64,000 nucleotides of DNA, from positions 141,416 to 205,415 of the forward strand of contig VZSE01015292.1 in NCBI GenBank assembly GCA_013398275.1, read 5' to 3'. The stretch's first letter is position 1. Each line of letters begins with the position of its first letter. The translations under genes were made by a program, and so were the position numbers. This DNA comes from Promerops cafer (lineage: Eukaryota; Chordata; Aves; Passeriformes; Nectariniidae). Positions 8,450 to 20,900 of this stretch are shown piece by piece. Under the pieces are notes generated by a model, which was given only the letters and a program-made list of their open reading frames with translations, had not been told where the DNA came from and did no database searches.

Positions 8450-9309
8450 TCATTCCCGGCACAGACAGGGACTGGTTACAAAAAATAAATCCTTCCCCGG
8501 AAGGCACACCGGGTCCATGGCCAAAGCCCGAGCTGCCTCACAGTACCTCAGCATCGCTTCCCTGACACAAATCGCAGGTGTTTCCAAAGAGCCGGCAGTG
8601 TGCGGCGGGGGGCCTGGCCAACACAGGCGTGTTCCCAACAGCAGCGCTGGGCGAAGAGTCTTGGGTTTGTTTTTTAAAAGAGGTTTTGGGCGAAAAATTT
8701 ACTGGGAAACTGTTTTTAATTATTAAACAAGAATAAATAGTTCTCATTCATTCTCTTCTAGGATAGATGGTTCCTGTCCTTCTAAATCTGGATGACAAGA
8801 GTTCTATAAATGCTGGATGTGTGAAAAGCTGCTCCCCCTTTACAGCAGGTGTCACCTCCAAGATACAAATGCAGTACAGCAGCTACCGCGTTAACTTTCA
8901 CATTGATAACATTTTCTAGCAGAAGTCCACTCTCTCCCCAGCTCCAGCTCATACCTGTCCTCTCCATCCTGAGGTCTCAGTGCTGGGAGCGCTCCCAAGG
9001 CTCTTCCTGCTGCCAATTCCCGGCCACTGCAGGTTTCGGATCCGGCACCACCGGCACCGCGCACTCCTCGCTGTCCTGCACCCCAACAGCCCACGGACTG
9101 CCGGGCAAAGGTGCTGAGGAACAGAGTCCCCCAGGGCTGGACACCTCCACCCAGGGCTGGAGGTGTCCAAAGCTTAAATTTAAATCATCTTTTTCCAGTG
9201 AACATCACAATGAAATCAAGGTACAGCCCCAGAGCTGGCTGAGCAAAGCCAGAGTCCTCCTGGTCCCCCCACCAGCTGCTCTGTACAGGTCTCACAAAAA
9301 TCTGTCACC
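8450..9309. other. Intergenic spacer between ADRM1 promoter and OSBPL2 3' end
   Basis: About 0.85 kb has no recognisable exon. Two plus-strand AATAAA hexamers (8484-8489 and 8732-8737) could end a divergent transcript from the ADRM1 promoter. A perfect 11-bp inverted repeat lies at 9139-9168. Open frames across this stretch match no family I recognise. Confidence 0.6.
9139..9168. repeat. Perfect inverted repeat (11-bp arms, 8-nt loop)
   Basis: GGACACCTCCA at 9139-9149 is the exact reverse complement of TGGAGGTGTCC at 9158-9168. The phrase ccagggctgg occurs directly before and within the hairpin, so it may have arisen by a templated inversion or local duplication. It lies about 150 bp past the OSBPL2 poly(A) site. 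Confidence 0.85.
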
Positions 9310-9329
9310 ATCCAGAGGCCCAAAGGGTA

Positions 9330-9346
9330 TTTATTAAGTATTTATT
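9330..9346 (-). terminator. OSBPL2: OSBPL2 distal poly(A) signals (two AATAAA on minus strand)
   Basis: TTTATT occurs at 9330-9335 and 9341-9346 on the plus strand. On the minus strand the sequence beyond is T/G-rich (gacagatttttgtgaga), as expected downstream of a cleavage site. They define an OSBPL2 3'UTR of about 2.5 kb. Confidence 0.65.
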
Positions 9347-11550
9347 ATAATTTCTTTCTAGCTGGTTTCTCTATGTAGCTGTATTAACATATACTAACAC
9401 AGTTATCTTATATACAGTGTTTAATCAAGTTATAAAAGTGACATTCTTTCAAAAGGTGCAAAGTTATTAATGTTTTGACACGTAAACTACTGAGGCGAGA
9501 TCTGCATCGAAAATAAAAACTTTTGGACTTTGAGAGCATTAGGAATGCCAGGGCTGGCCAAGCAGAGCCGTGTCGGCAGCGCAGGGAAAGGGTTCTGAAA
9601 GTGTTGCCAATGAAGAACAATAAATTATAAGAATGGGTTTGGAACTAATCTGAAATTTTACTGAAAACTTCAGACTAAAGGAAGGGGAGACGGGGATGAA
9701 GATGTAACTAATGAAGTGTTCTTACATTGGAAATGGTCCCGGTTTCTTTTTATATCCCATGAAGATTCTATACTGAAGTTTGGATTAAACACATTGGTAC
9801 AATTGTTTCATGCTTTCACATAATGACAAGGCTTTAGGCCTTTGAATTTTAATCCTGGCTTAGACAAAAGGGATGCTAACCTGTACACCTCCTCTTAGAA
9901 CATCTGTACAGTTTTTTTCCTTTCAGGCAATTTCTATTTATATGCATTGTTTTAAAAACATCACTCCAGCATCAAACATACTATGTAGTTAAAGCAAGTT
10001 TTAAACTCCCACTGGTCTAATATGTGATTCATTTCAATCCTCACCTAACAAAAAATTCCCTATGGCACGTGCAGTGAGTTTGGAAAGGGGTTAACAGTGC
10101 CTGACGCTGTCGTTAAAGCTCAGGTTTTTATCAAAACTACTTTTATGCTGTTCCATGTGGATCAGCAGTGTCTTTTCAGAAGTGTCTGTGCCTGTACTAG
10201 GAACAAACACAACCCCACTGTGCCACTAAGTCCAGCTCAAGTTCTGAGGACTTCCGTCAACACAAATTACAAATTCTGGCAACAGAATCAAGTTGCCATG
10301 AAGAAGATTCAGATTGTGCCCTTCCTTACTGCCTTGAAGTTTTACAGCTTCTCTTATTTTTCCAATGAAGACAACTAAATTTTCCCCAAATGTAATCTAA
10401 TTGTTGTACACATGATTTGATAGAAGAATTTCTCTATGAATATGTTAATTTTCTTTTGCTTTTTAATCCTGTGGCTGAGAGAGAAACACTTCAAAAATCT
10501 ACTTTCTGGATGAAACCACAGATGTTTCGGACACAAATCAGACCACTTCTTTCTTCAACTCTTCATGTTGCTGGCACTTAACACCAACAATTTCTAAATT
10601 ACTGTAGACTTCACAGCAGCACAGCTGCTCTCCATTTTCGCTTGGTTACTCAATTAAAAACTTTCATAAAAGAAGCAGCAACATTATGATTAGTTTTAAT
10701 TACTGGACCTAATTTTTCAAGCCTCTCTCCGCACCCTGGCCCCTGAAGTATACCACTTGAAAGAAAATGAATGCATCAGTTCAGTAATTGATTATTTCCA
10801 GTATTATATGGCTTCAATGGTTTGATACGGAACAAAAAAAAAAATCCCACTTTTTGATATCACGTGCTCACAGGAAACTTGTAATAGGTATAACTCTGCC
10901 AAAGCTTTAAACTGATTCTGCTTTTTCACAACATACAAAACAGACATGACCTAATAATGAGAAACATGCAAACCAAAACTTCCCCAAAACATGAACCTGT
11001 GTGGATACACACACGGAAGTGCTTCCAAAGGAAAGTTTAGTCTAGAAGCATACACAGTGCCAAAGCTGCCAAAGGTAGTGCAGAAGAGTTAAGCCTCCAA
11101 GTGGTAGCAAGCAATATATTGTACATTGGAACCACCTCGACATTCCTGCTATTGCTTCCAAAGCTTCTCCTATGGTAAGAACAGCATTTGACCTCAGGAA
11201 AAGCACTTTTTGGGTGTGCCCTTCCCTTCTCCTAATGTAGGCTCTATGGGATTTATCACAGGTATACAGTTTAATGCTCACAGTGTCCTAAAGTTGTGAA
11301 GACTCTGTAACAGACAACTACAGTGCGAGGGGCTCGGGCTGGGCTTTGTGTCCCGAGTCTCTCAGCTGTGGAATTGCTGAGAGTGGCCCCGGGAGCTCCC
11401 GTCCCCAGGGAGTGCTACATACAGTGTGGGGAGTGTGACAGGACTGGGTTTGATCCTGTTGGTACCATGTTGGCTTTTCATCCCTGCTCCGAGTGCCAAA
11501 GCCTCCAGCGTCTTCACTGTTGTACTAAGTAACAAGGATATTATCTCTAT

Positions 11551-11556
11551 TTTATT
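11551..11556 (-). terminator. OSBPL2: OSBPL2 proximal poly(A) signal
   Basis: TTTATT on plus is AATAAA on minus, about 335 nt past the OSBPL2 stop codon. It would give a short 3'UTR isoform. Only the hexamer is seen; use is inference. Confidence 0.35.
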
Positions 11557-11891
11557 TACCTAGTTTTCAAGGATGTTATGTGCTCTAGGGATACAGCGTA
11601 TCCTCCTGCCAGAGAAACTAGGGGAGGGAACGGAGAACCAAAGGTCCCTCTGAAAATTAGTGAAAACTTGATGATTTCAGGTGCAGCTTTATGGAATGAG
11701 CGCAACAGTATTTAAATATTTGGCAATCCAACGTTAGTGATAATTAAATCATTGATTGTTGACTGATAGAATTTCTGTTAAAATTTACTTAGAAAAGCTG
11801 GTTTTTGCTGTCAACAAAACCAGAGTAACTGGCTTGGAATGAAATCTAGTAACTAGGTGTCCGGATGAGATGAGCAATTGGTTCTGGAATT

Positions 11892-11994
11892 TCAGTATAT
11901 GTCTGGACAGTCTGAGAAATTTCTATCAAAATAGCCACCTGAGTACAGCCAATCTGGAGTCCCAGTGTACGGGTTAGTGCCTTGATGAAACCAT
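11892..11994 (-). CDS. OSBPL2: OSBPL2 last coding exon and stop
   Basis: Encodes residues 448-480, Trp-Phe-His-Gln-Gly through the conserved Thr-Pro-Asp-Trp-Leu-Tyr to Asp-Ile-Tyr, then TGA at 11892-11894. The longest open frame on this strand here is a different one and is a shadow of the exon. Confidence 0.97.
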
Positions 11995-14900
11995 CTGTAA
12001 CACAAAAAAGAAAAGGGAGAGAAACAATAAGAGAAAAAAGCAAACAGAATGAACAGTTATTAACAGGGGAAAAAAACCCCAGTGCTGCTTCTTTCACAAA
12101 ACATTCTAAAAATACACTGGTATTTCTTATAAAAAAAAATTATTAGGAAATATTCTGAACATGAAAATCATTGAACTTCCTACACAATTATCACCACCTT
12201 GTAGAGCACCTTTTATTTTAGCATAAAGTCAAGGAGTATGAAATGGATTTTAAAATTGCTGTCCTATTCCAAGTAAAAATAACACTGACATTCTAGATTA
12301 TATATATTAATTTTTACTTTAAAAGAATGCCAAATCAGTTACACAATCATTTTTGGGAATTTGTCCCAAGAGGAAACAGTTTCTGTTCTATGGAGCTGTG
12401 CCCTACATCAACAGCTGCTCACTTTTTAACCACATTAACCAAAACCAATTTTATATTCTCTGCAAGAGGTTTTTCAAGGCATTAACTGGAATTAATCTGT
12501 AGCTACTCCTCCAGGCTTTGGGAGAAGAATGCTTTCTCTTCTGAATTTCATATAATCATGGAGCATCCCAAAGTTCTTGCCTTTGAAGGAAGCAACTGCA
12601 GCAACTGGCCATGAGCTTGACTGCACAGCACTGGCAGCTGTGAAAAGCACCCTGTGGGAGCAGCAGCCAAATCACACATCACTCCCTGATGCACTCTGTG
12701 ACCCAGAAATCACTTAAATATGCAATCAAAAAAGCAATTTCTGAAGTAGCCAAGCCAAGAAATCCAAAGAGTGTGAAAATAAAAGGCCCCAGAGGGCCAC
12801 AGTGTCTTGCACAACTACCAAAAGCTGGACAGGAATTGGTTCAAGGAGAGATGACACTTAACATTTTAACATTCATTCTAACAAAAACATGACCCCTGTA
12901 GGTTCAAAAAACCCCCAAAATCCAGCATTACCACAGTAGTTAATTATGACAGGTTTCAGCATTTCTTGTTAGATAATTTGCCTAGGACAGACTTATCAGC
13001 AATTTTGGCTTCCAGCTACATACTTAATTGTTGACCCAGCAATGCTTTAAGTGACACTACAAATTGTGCTGTCATGGAAGCAATCAGACACGTGCTGTCC
13101 TGAATAAAAACAATTCAAGCAGTGTACCCAACTATTCCAAACTTACACAAATTCCTCCTTCCTTGCCCCTTACCGTGTGTGCCACTCCACCTCGTCTTTC
13201 GCACGCTCCTTGCGAGCAGCTCTTTGTTTCTCTTCCAGTCTCTCCTTCTCTTTGCTTGCCAGATCTAGCCAATGTTTCAAGAGAAATTGGTAATTTAGCA
13301 AGAGGAAAAAAAAATGCAGAAAACACCGGAGAGACCAGAGAAATGAAACAGAATTCATTTAAGCATGAGAAAGCATTTGCTGTACACAGTCTTTAGCAAA
13401 AAAACCCTAAAACTCATTTCAGAAAAGTTGCTGCTACAAACACAGAGCTGAAACTGAAATGTTGGTGTTTTATCTCTCAGAAACACTGCACTTAGACAGC
13501 AGGGAAGAACTCGGATTAGGCATAACAGAGAGAGTGATTTTTTCACTATCTGGCTGTGTGTTTCGTCTGACAAACACCAGAGCAGCAGAGCACGTCTGCT
13601 CACCACATGTCTCTCCAGACAAACTCCAGAGCAAGTGGAGCACATCTGCAGCTCCTCCCAAGCTAACAAACATGCAAACACATCATACCACGGGACAGCA
13701 GCCCTGGGATCCACCTGGGATGCATCTGCTCTCCCAGGCTTTTCCGGGAGAAAACAGACATCATACACTGTTCAAAAGCATGTTCAGTGCACAGGATGAA
13801 GAAGAGTTAAGGCTGCTCTGGGAATGAGAAACTGAAGACTGTTTCCTGCATCAGCCTCCCTTCAGCCATCCCTCCCAAATGCAGTCATGAGCAGGTATTT
13901 CCTGCAGCCAACACACACCCATGTTCCCGTTCTCCATGCTCCTGATATCCGGACGCAGCCGGCAGTCCGTGGGAGCCAGTATCGCTTCCATGCCCTTTTC
14001 CAGCTCGTTGAGGCTCACGGCAAAACTGGTGAAATTGTACATCTGAAAAGCAAATTAAAGAGAACTCACAAGTTATTCCAGCAAAGCAGTGCTGGGTCCC
14101 TTCAATGAATGGATACAACAGAACTTCCAAGAGAAATTGCTGAGTCAAACCCCTGCTGGCTGCCCTGAAGGCAAGGTTAGGTTCATACAACACCAGCTGG
14201 ATTTTTTGGTGGAGGGGAGGAACAAGAAAGGGCAGATGGGGATAGAAATCACAGCTTTCATTTTTTAAGCAGTCTTTGCTTGTGAGGATTAAGACAGATT
14301 TGCCACGATACTGATATTTAACATCATGATTTTTAGGAAAAAGCAAAATAAAACAAAACCACCCACACCTAGAAGACCAAAAAGTCTTATTGAAACTATG
14401 GAAATTAATATCCTGCTGCCCAGTTACTGCACCGTGTGGCAGCTTGTCCTGGAACAGCAGGGCCAGCAGAAGGGAATGTGTATTCATATTTTCACCACTC
14501 TCAGTGCAAAGATCTCCCAGACAGGTTAACCTAAGTCCCCAGATTGCCAGCTGCACTCGGAGCATGCATTCCTTGTGCCAGCTCAGGCACAGCAGGGCTG
14601 CTTTCAGCACAGGACCGAAGCAGAGCTTGCTGGAGTGTAATTTCAGTGCAGCAGGAACTGCCAGAGCCTGGTCCTATGCCAAGGAGTGACACTGCAACAA
14701 GGTTCCCTGGACATTACTCATGTTCTCCTGGACAAGTCACCAGCAAGAGCAAGGCACGGGCTGATCGAATCAGTTACCTGGGATGAGTTTGGTGGCCTAC
14801 AGTTTATTCTCCAAAGCAATTTACTGCCTGGTATGAACTGCACTGTGTCTTGAACCTCTGGCATATCATCAGCCTCATCATTTTCAGATTTAAGATCTTC

Positions 14901-17900
14901 TTCACTCTGAAACAGAGATAACATTTGGCAGAGGAACAAAGGAACATTAGATGGTTTCATCTCGGATTCTGCAGTGACTGTTGAAGAATCTGTTCACGTT
15001 TGAGATACTGAACACTCCTGTACTTCTGCCTCACCCCTCCTGTTTGCTTTTCCTCACTCTGTATACAGTCCCTCTCATTTTTATCATGTCTTGCTCCTGA
15101 TATCCCTAAATAATCTCCCAACACTTAAATAAAACTTGAATATCTGTTTAAAAATCAGTAATAGTAATAATAGTAAATTAATGTCTTTCAGAAGTGTTTT
15201 CTCCAGCTTCCTTTCTATGCTATGCCATAGCTTAATTTTACCTCACATGACGATTATTTCTTCAGGTGCAAATGAGCTGAGACTGAAATTTAAACCAGTT
15301 CCCAAGTTAGTTCTTAAGTCATAAATAGGACACAACCTGTTTTTGAATATTGCTTCACCATTTGCAAAACATTGGGATGTGTGGTTAAAAAAGACAGGCC
15401 CTCGTTTCAGTCTGATCTGGACTCCCATCACAATTATCACTGCCAGTTTGCTCACTGTGAAGACTGTGTCCTTAAGTTTATGAATACACTGACTTTCCTT
15501 CAAAGTTCCTTTGTTACCAGCTGCACTGCTGTGCTGCACATATAAAACTCCAATGGTTCAGGAGGCTGCTCTCAGAATCTGAGAGAATCTGACTGCTGCA
15601 GGACACAGCAGCATTGTGGAATTTTAGAGGATTTCACCATGAGAACCCATTTAATACCACAACAACTAGAAGGGAACTTTGAGGCAATAACATCCTGGAG
15701 TGACAGTAACAGTTTTCCTCACTACCACCCCCCTTCTATTTTCTTTTGCCCTCTCTGACATGGCTCATTTGTTTCAAGCAAAAATACCCTACTAGGTTAA
15801 ACAGGGCCTGTTTTATACACTAGAAAACAGCTCCACATGGTTAAGAGTCTACTTTCAATCATTTGGTTTGAGTATTCATTATTTAAAAAGACACTTCTAG
15901 GCGACTTTCCATGTCAACATCTGGTTTACTGTTAGACAGTTCCCCATCTAAAAATAGTCTCAACAGAAAGGAAGGAAGGAAGGAAGGAAAGAGTTGATTT
16001 TCTTAAGGGGAACAGAACTTTATTATTTTTTTAAAAAGAGTCAAAATATAAGCCTGTACCATGATGGAATCCAGAGCCAAAAACAAGGCCTATTGTTGCT
16101 CTAGATTCTTCTGATGTGAACACTTTTAAAGTTTGAGCCCCTTAACATCAAGAGTGATTAGCTTCTATTTAACTTTTCATATTCAGTGAGTAACTGTTGA
16201 TATAAGGAAACCCAAAGTCCTCTGCTACACCATACAGTATTTCCCATTTTCCATGTGACACTGAGGTTTTGGCAGCAACTTACCCAACACTGCTTACATG
16301 TGAAGTAAAAACCCTGCACGTTTCCAGACCTCATTGTTGTAAAAACTTTCTACATCCTAAGTTCTGAAAATCTGCATCACCAAAAAGCATGTCTGACTTA
16401 AACAAAATTATTAATGTTTTTACTGCCCAAATCCTAGTATTTTTACTGCTGGAGTTGGCAGTAGAGCCACTTTCCTCATTCAAGGACTGGGCAACATCAG
16501 CTTGGGGGTTGATATTTGATAATTTCTCTTTGACCAATCTCCAGCAGCCACCACTCCTACGAGCTCCCTTCCATGCCAGCAGCTCACACTACAGCCTGCA
16601 AAGCTCCACGTGCCAAGTGCCCTCTCACTGCCCCATCCAACCCCTACCAAATGACAGTTTTTATCCTTCATTCACCTAAAAAAGATGTTTTGATTTCATT
16701 TCTGACATTTCAGAATCTTTTGTCCCTCAAGAACCTTCACCTTACCGACTTCTTCTTCGGCTCACTGCCTCTCTTCTCACTCTTTTTGTAGGTCTCGTAC
16801 GTGGTGGGATCAGTGCACCACAAACATTCTGTCCACTTGCCATAGATCACACACAGCTTCTTCTTGCTGCAGAGAAAGCAAAGGACACTGAGCTCTTCCT
16901 TCTGATCAGCCTGCTAAACCAAGCCTTGCAGATTCTGATCTATATTAAATACTCAGCTTCCTACTTTGCTCCATTTTATGTTTCTATTTGCAGATTTCAC
17001 AGAATCACAGAATGGGTGATTCTTAGAAAACACAGATGTTTGATAGGCAAAGAAAAGGTTTCAGCTCATTCCAGCCCTCCAGAACAGATCCTCCTGACAG
17101 TCACATGCTTTTGCCACTGTTAAATGAATGTGGGTACATCAAAGCCAATTAGAATACAGAGACTCAGAGTCACAAAACAGGTTTGGGTTAATTAAAAACT
17201 TCTAACAACCACATTCTCATTATTTTAAACTGAAGACTGGAATTATGACTGTGCAATAGTAAATCAGTTGCAACTACTCTGCATTTTCCATTTATTTCCA
17301 AAACCTGGACTGGAGAGTTTTTCTAATGCTTAAAAATTATCATCCTGGAATCAGGGGGTTCGATACTGACACAGAGAACCAAAAATGGGTTACAAACTAC
17401 ATTGCTAGCAACTTTAAAGTCACATTGTTGTGGTCACTATGCCAGCAAAAGAAATGCCCCAGTGTTCAAAACCAGAGAGACCAAGAGGCTTTTATCACTT
17501 ACTGCTTGTCCTGGATGTATCCCTCTACTCTGTGAAGCTCTTTCCCAAACAGTCCACATGGTTTAAAGTTAAGGACACACTTATCTCCAGTACTGTGGAG
17601 GAAATAAGTACATGCTTAGAGAAGCAAGCCCCTAAACATATCAGAAAATTTATTTTACCTTATTTAGCTTTTTTAATACAGTTATATGGTGGTTAGTTTT
17701 ATATATATATATAATTATTTTTATTTAACTATGGTTTATTATCTGACCAGGGCATTAAAAATGGCACACAAATTTCAAAATTCCACAGAACTTAAAAATT
17801 TTGTTCAAGTACAGGAGACAAGATTACAGATTTGATGCTATGAGAATCATCAAACAGCAGCTTGTTGGATTGAAGCTCTCATTTACTGGCAGAGCAATGT

Positions 17901-20900
17901 GTAAAGGAGTAATGTTTCTCACAAAATTCCTTCCCTCATCATTTAGAAGGTATTTTATATAAGTGAAAAGCTTTGATACAGGCAGTTGGCAGAGCAGTTG
18001 ACACTCTCTAAGTTCACATTTCCCAACTTTGCAGTCATTTTTCTGACTGTGCCCTTAATTTAAGACATTGTCCATTATCTAAACTAAAAAAAGTGACAAA
18101 TCACGATCAACACCATGGAGGTCCAATCTGCCTCTGACAATTATTCCATTTAGTGGTTCTGGAGTTAAATTTAATTTCTGTTCTCTGGCAAAGGGGCTGA
18201 ATTTGGATGGGTAACTCACAAATGTAAAATCTTAGCTCTCCATAGGCCATCTGGCTTTGTGCCTTTTCATTAATAATATTATGATAGTAAGCCCAGGCCT
18301 AGGGATAGTTTTTATTTTTCAGGAGAAGAAAAAAAAACAACCCCACAAAAAGACAAAAAAACCCACAAGACTTTGGAGCTACAAAACAAAGCTTCCTGTG
18401 TGTCTGACAAAAATCCAAATCTGCTCTGTAACACAAATGACCACAACAATCCCTACAGCCCCTGGGTTCATGATCAGCATTACCTGTGATTTACAATTTC
18501 TACCACTCCGTACTGTTCTAACCACAGTTTACCAATAATTACATTATGTACACAACAGGTTGGATTTGTCCATGTGTAAGCTTCATTGTGCCTGTCAAGG
18601 AAATAAAAGAAAGAAATCATTTTCTTGAGCTTAAGATGGAAGCCTGTTTTCAATTCTGTTCATGGCAGGGCAAAATATTTAGCACTCCTCTGAACAGCCA
18701 GCACTCAGCTTCAAAACAGAAGAGAAACAGACTTTTCTTCAAAGCCAACAATGTGTTGTATCCAAGCATTAGTGCAAGTTAATAAAGTGATATTGCCCTT
18801 ATTCTTCTCCCTTCTCACATGAGTTTTACAGTTGCTGTGCTTTGGATTACAAGTTTCAGCCCAACATAAAGAGCAGTCCAGGAATTCACCTTTTTCATCT
18901 GCACTTTTTAAGTTATAAAACATAGAATTTGCAGGAGAACCAGACTAACAAACTAATGCCTAACAGTGTCTTCTATTCAACTGCTGCAGCAGCAGTAAAT
19001 TGCATGAGTGGTTTCCACAAACATGCTACAAGTTTTCTCATCAGTATCTCAGGCCTGTTCCAGTGCCACTGAAGGTAATTTTGGGGGTGTGAATGGTTTT
19101 TGCTTTTTTTTTATTTGGTTGTTTAACACCACTGGGACACAACAGCACTACTGCAAGCTCCACAAACATGACATTTTCAAATTCAGTTCACTACTCCATT
19201 CCATCCTTTCCCCAAAGATTTCCTGAGAAGGAAAAATCCTATAATTGATTTTCCACTTGGTTTTTTTTTGGTTTATTGTTTTGTGAAAAGCTTTAAAGGT
19301 AAGTTTACAGATTCTCAATCCTTAAAAGACATTATTGCATAAATGATCAAAAAGTTAAACAACAGGATTCCTATTGTCACTAGCAGAGTCAAAGCCATCT
19401 ATTCACACTCATCTTTCCATGCTGGTATGGGAAATACTGAAGTTACCTGGTAGGCAATCAATCCACCTTAGAAAAGCTTGTCAACTCTGTTTTAACAGAA
19501 AATACAGAAAAAGCAGTGTCCTCTGTAAAAAGTGCCTTGTACTTCTACTTCCAGTGAGTATGGAGATGTTTCACAATGTAATGTTTCTAACCCATCTGTC
19601 ATTTCCCAGTACAGAGAAATACCAGATCATGGAAGTCTCACTCTTTCCCACAGCTCCTTTTCTTCAAGGAGTCTTTAGAACAATGACTACTCTTCAACTG
19701 GGGGAAAAAAATACCAGAATCCCTCAAATTCATCCCCCAGCCTTCAAACTTAGTTTTATTCTTGAACTATTCTGACACCAGAAGCTTTATAGGATAAACC
19801 AAAACATAAGACAAGGCACCTATGGTCAGGGCTGATGAATTGAAGCACTTTCTGTGCTGGAGAAGTGAAAGAAAAGTGTCTTCTAATGCTCTGAAAAATA
19901 GTCATGGTTAACAGAAAGGCACAATTTAATACTGACTCACAGCTTTGCTTCCCAAACAGCTCCTTGTTCACTCAGGCCTTGAGCAGTTCTCAGGCTCCTC
20001 AAAGCAACAGAATGGTCTGAATCACAACACTGAAAGGCTCAAAATTTTGACTTCTGCTCCTAACTTGAAGCAACTATTTAAAATAAATGCTTTAACTGTT
20101 AATATTCCAGTTCAAATCTCAGCCTTGATTAGGCTCAGCAAGAATTTTAATAGTCTTATAAAGAAAGGCTCTCGAGGAACAAACATTATTTTGGTAACAC
20201 CTGCATTCTGCACTAACATTCACAGTTTCTACTACATTCAGAAGAAATTTCCTTTATTTCCACCACCATTTATCTCCAAGACCAGTTCATGCTTTTATGA
20301 ACTTCGGAATATTAGATGCCAACAGCTGAAAAATTAAACTACTTCCAAAAGAAAGTACAGGAAAAGTCAATGCTTGCTATGAGAGGCAAGTTGGTTTTTT
20401 ATTGAAACCAAATGTCTAGAACTTTCTAAAGTCAACATTTCAAAACCTCCTCAGAGTTAGGCCTCAGAAAAGCTTTTATAAAAGCACCAAATACAGAATA
20501 CTTTACTTGCAACTGTTCTAGTGCATCCTCATGTCCCAGTGGGAAAGCTCCAGAGTCTTTGTGCCACCAGGACACAAAACGACTCGTGGGACATCACGTG
20601 GTTCATGAGACACAAGCCTGGCAGCAGTCTGGAGAGGCATTCTTGATTTTAGTAGGAAGCTGATCCTTCTCTGGAAGTGGCAATCCTGACAAGTTTCTCC
20701 AGTTCCCTTACCACACAGAACAGTTACTGTGAGATGTAGCTTTCCACACAAACCACCAAAACCAACAGCAATACTGAAAACTGGGATAAGTGGGAACAGC
20801 CCAGTGAGAGAAATTTATCTTTATATTTAAATTTTACATGCCTACACAGAACTAGATTATTGTAGCAACCAATTTGTAAGAAATGCTAATTTTCATGGTG

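Larger units (their letters stand above)
8020..8450 (-). promoter_or_regulatory. ADRM1: ADRM1 CpG-island promoter
   Basis: A dense CpG stretch spans exon 1. Upstream of the gap on the minus strand are a CCAAT box (ATTGG on plus at 8281-8285), a GC box (GGGGCGGGG at 8308-8316) and an exact antioxidant-response-type element at 8328-8338. On the plus strand AACATGGCGGC at 8341-8351 resembles a YY1 site. The arrangement fits a housekeeping promoter of a proteasome gene. Confidence 0.7.
9312..11891 (-). other. OSBPL2: OSBPL2 3' untranslated region
   Basis: About 2.6 kb of AT-rich sequence runs from the stop codon to the distal poly(A) signals. No coding exon or transposon is recognised in it. The lower boundary is inferred from signal position. 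Confidence 0.6.

Noticed and set aside
8130..8726. 198-codon plus-strand frame across the ADRM1 promoter
   Set aside because: It includes the N gap, is opposite to ADRM1 and shows no domain. It is a CpG-island shadow.
11846..12097. 83-codon minus-strand frame over the last OSBPL2 exon
   Set aside because: The conserved ORP ending is in another frame fixed by the upstream exon's split codon, with the stop at 11892-11894.
13885..14610. 241-codon minus-strand open frame
   Set aside because: It reads through an OSBPL2 intron and crosses the exon at 13919-14042 in the wrong frame. The translation has no family resemblance; it is a shadow.
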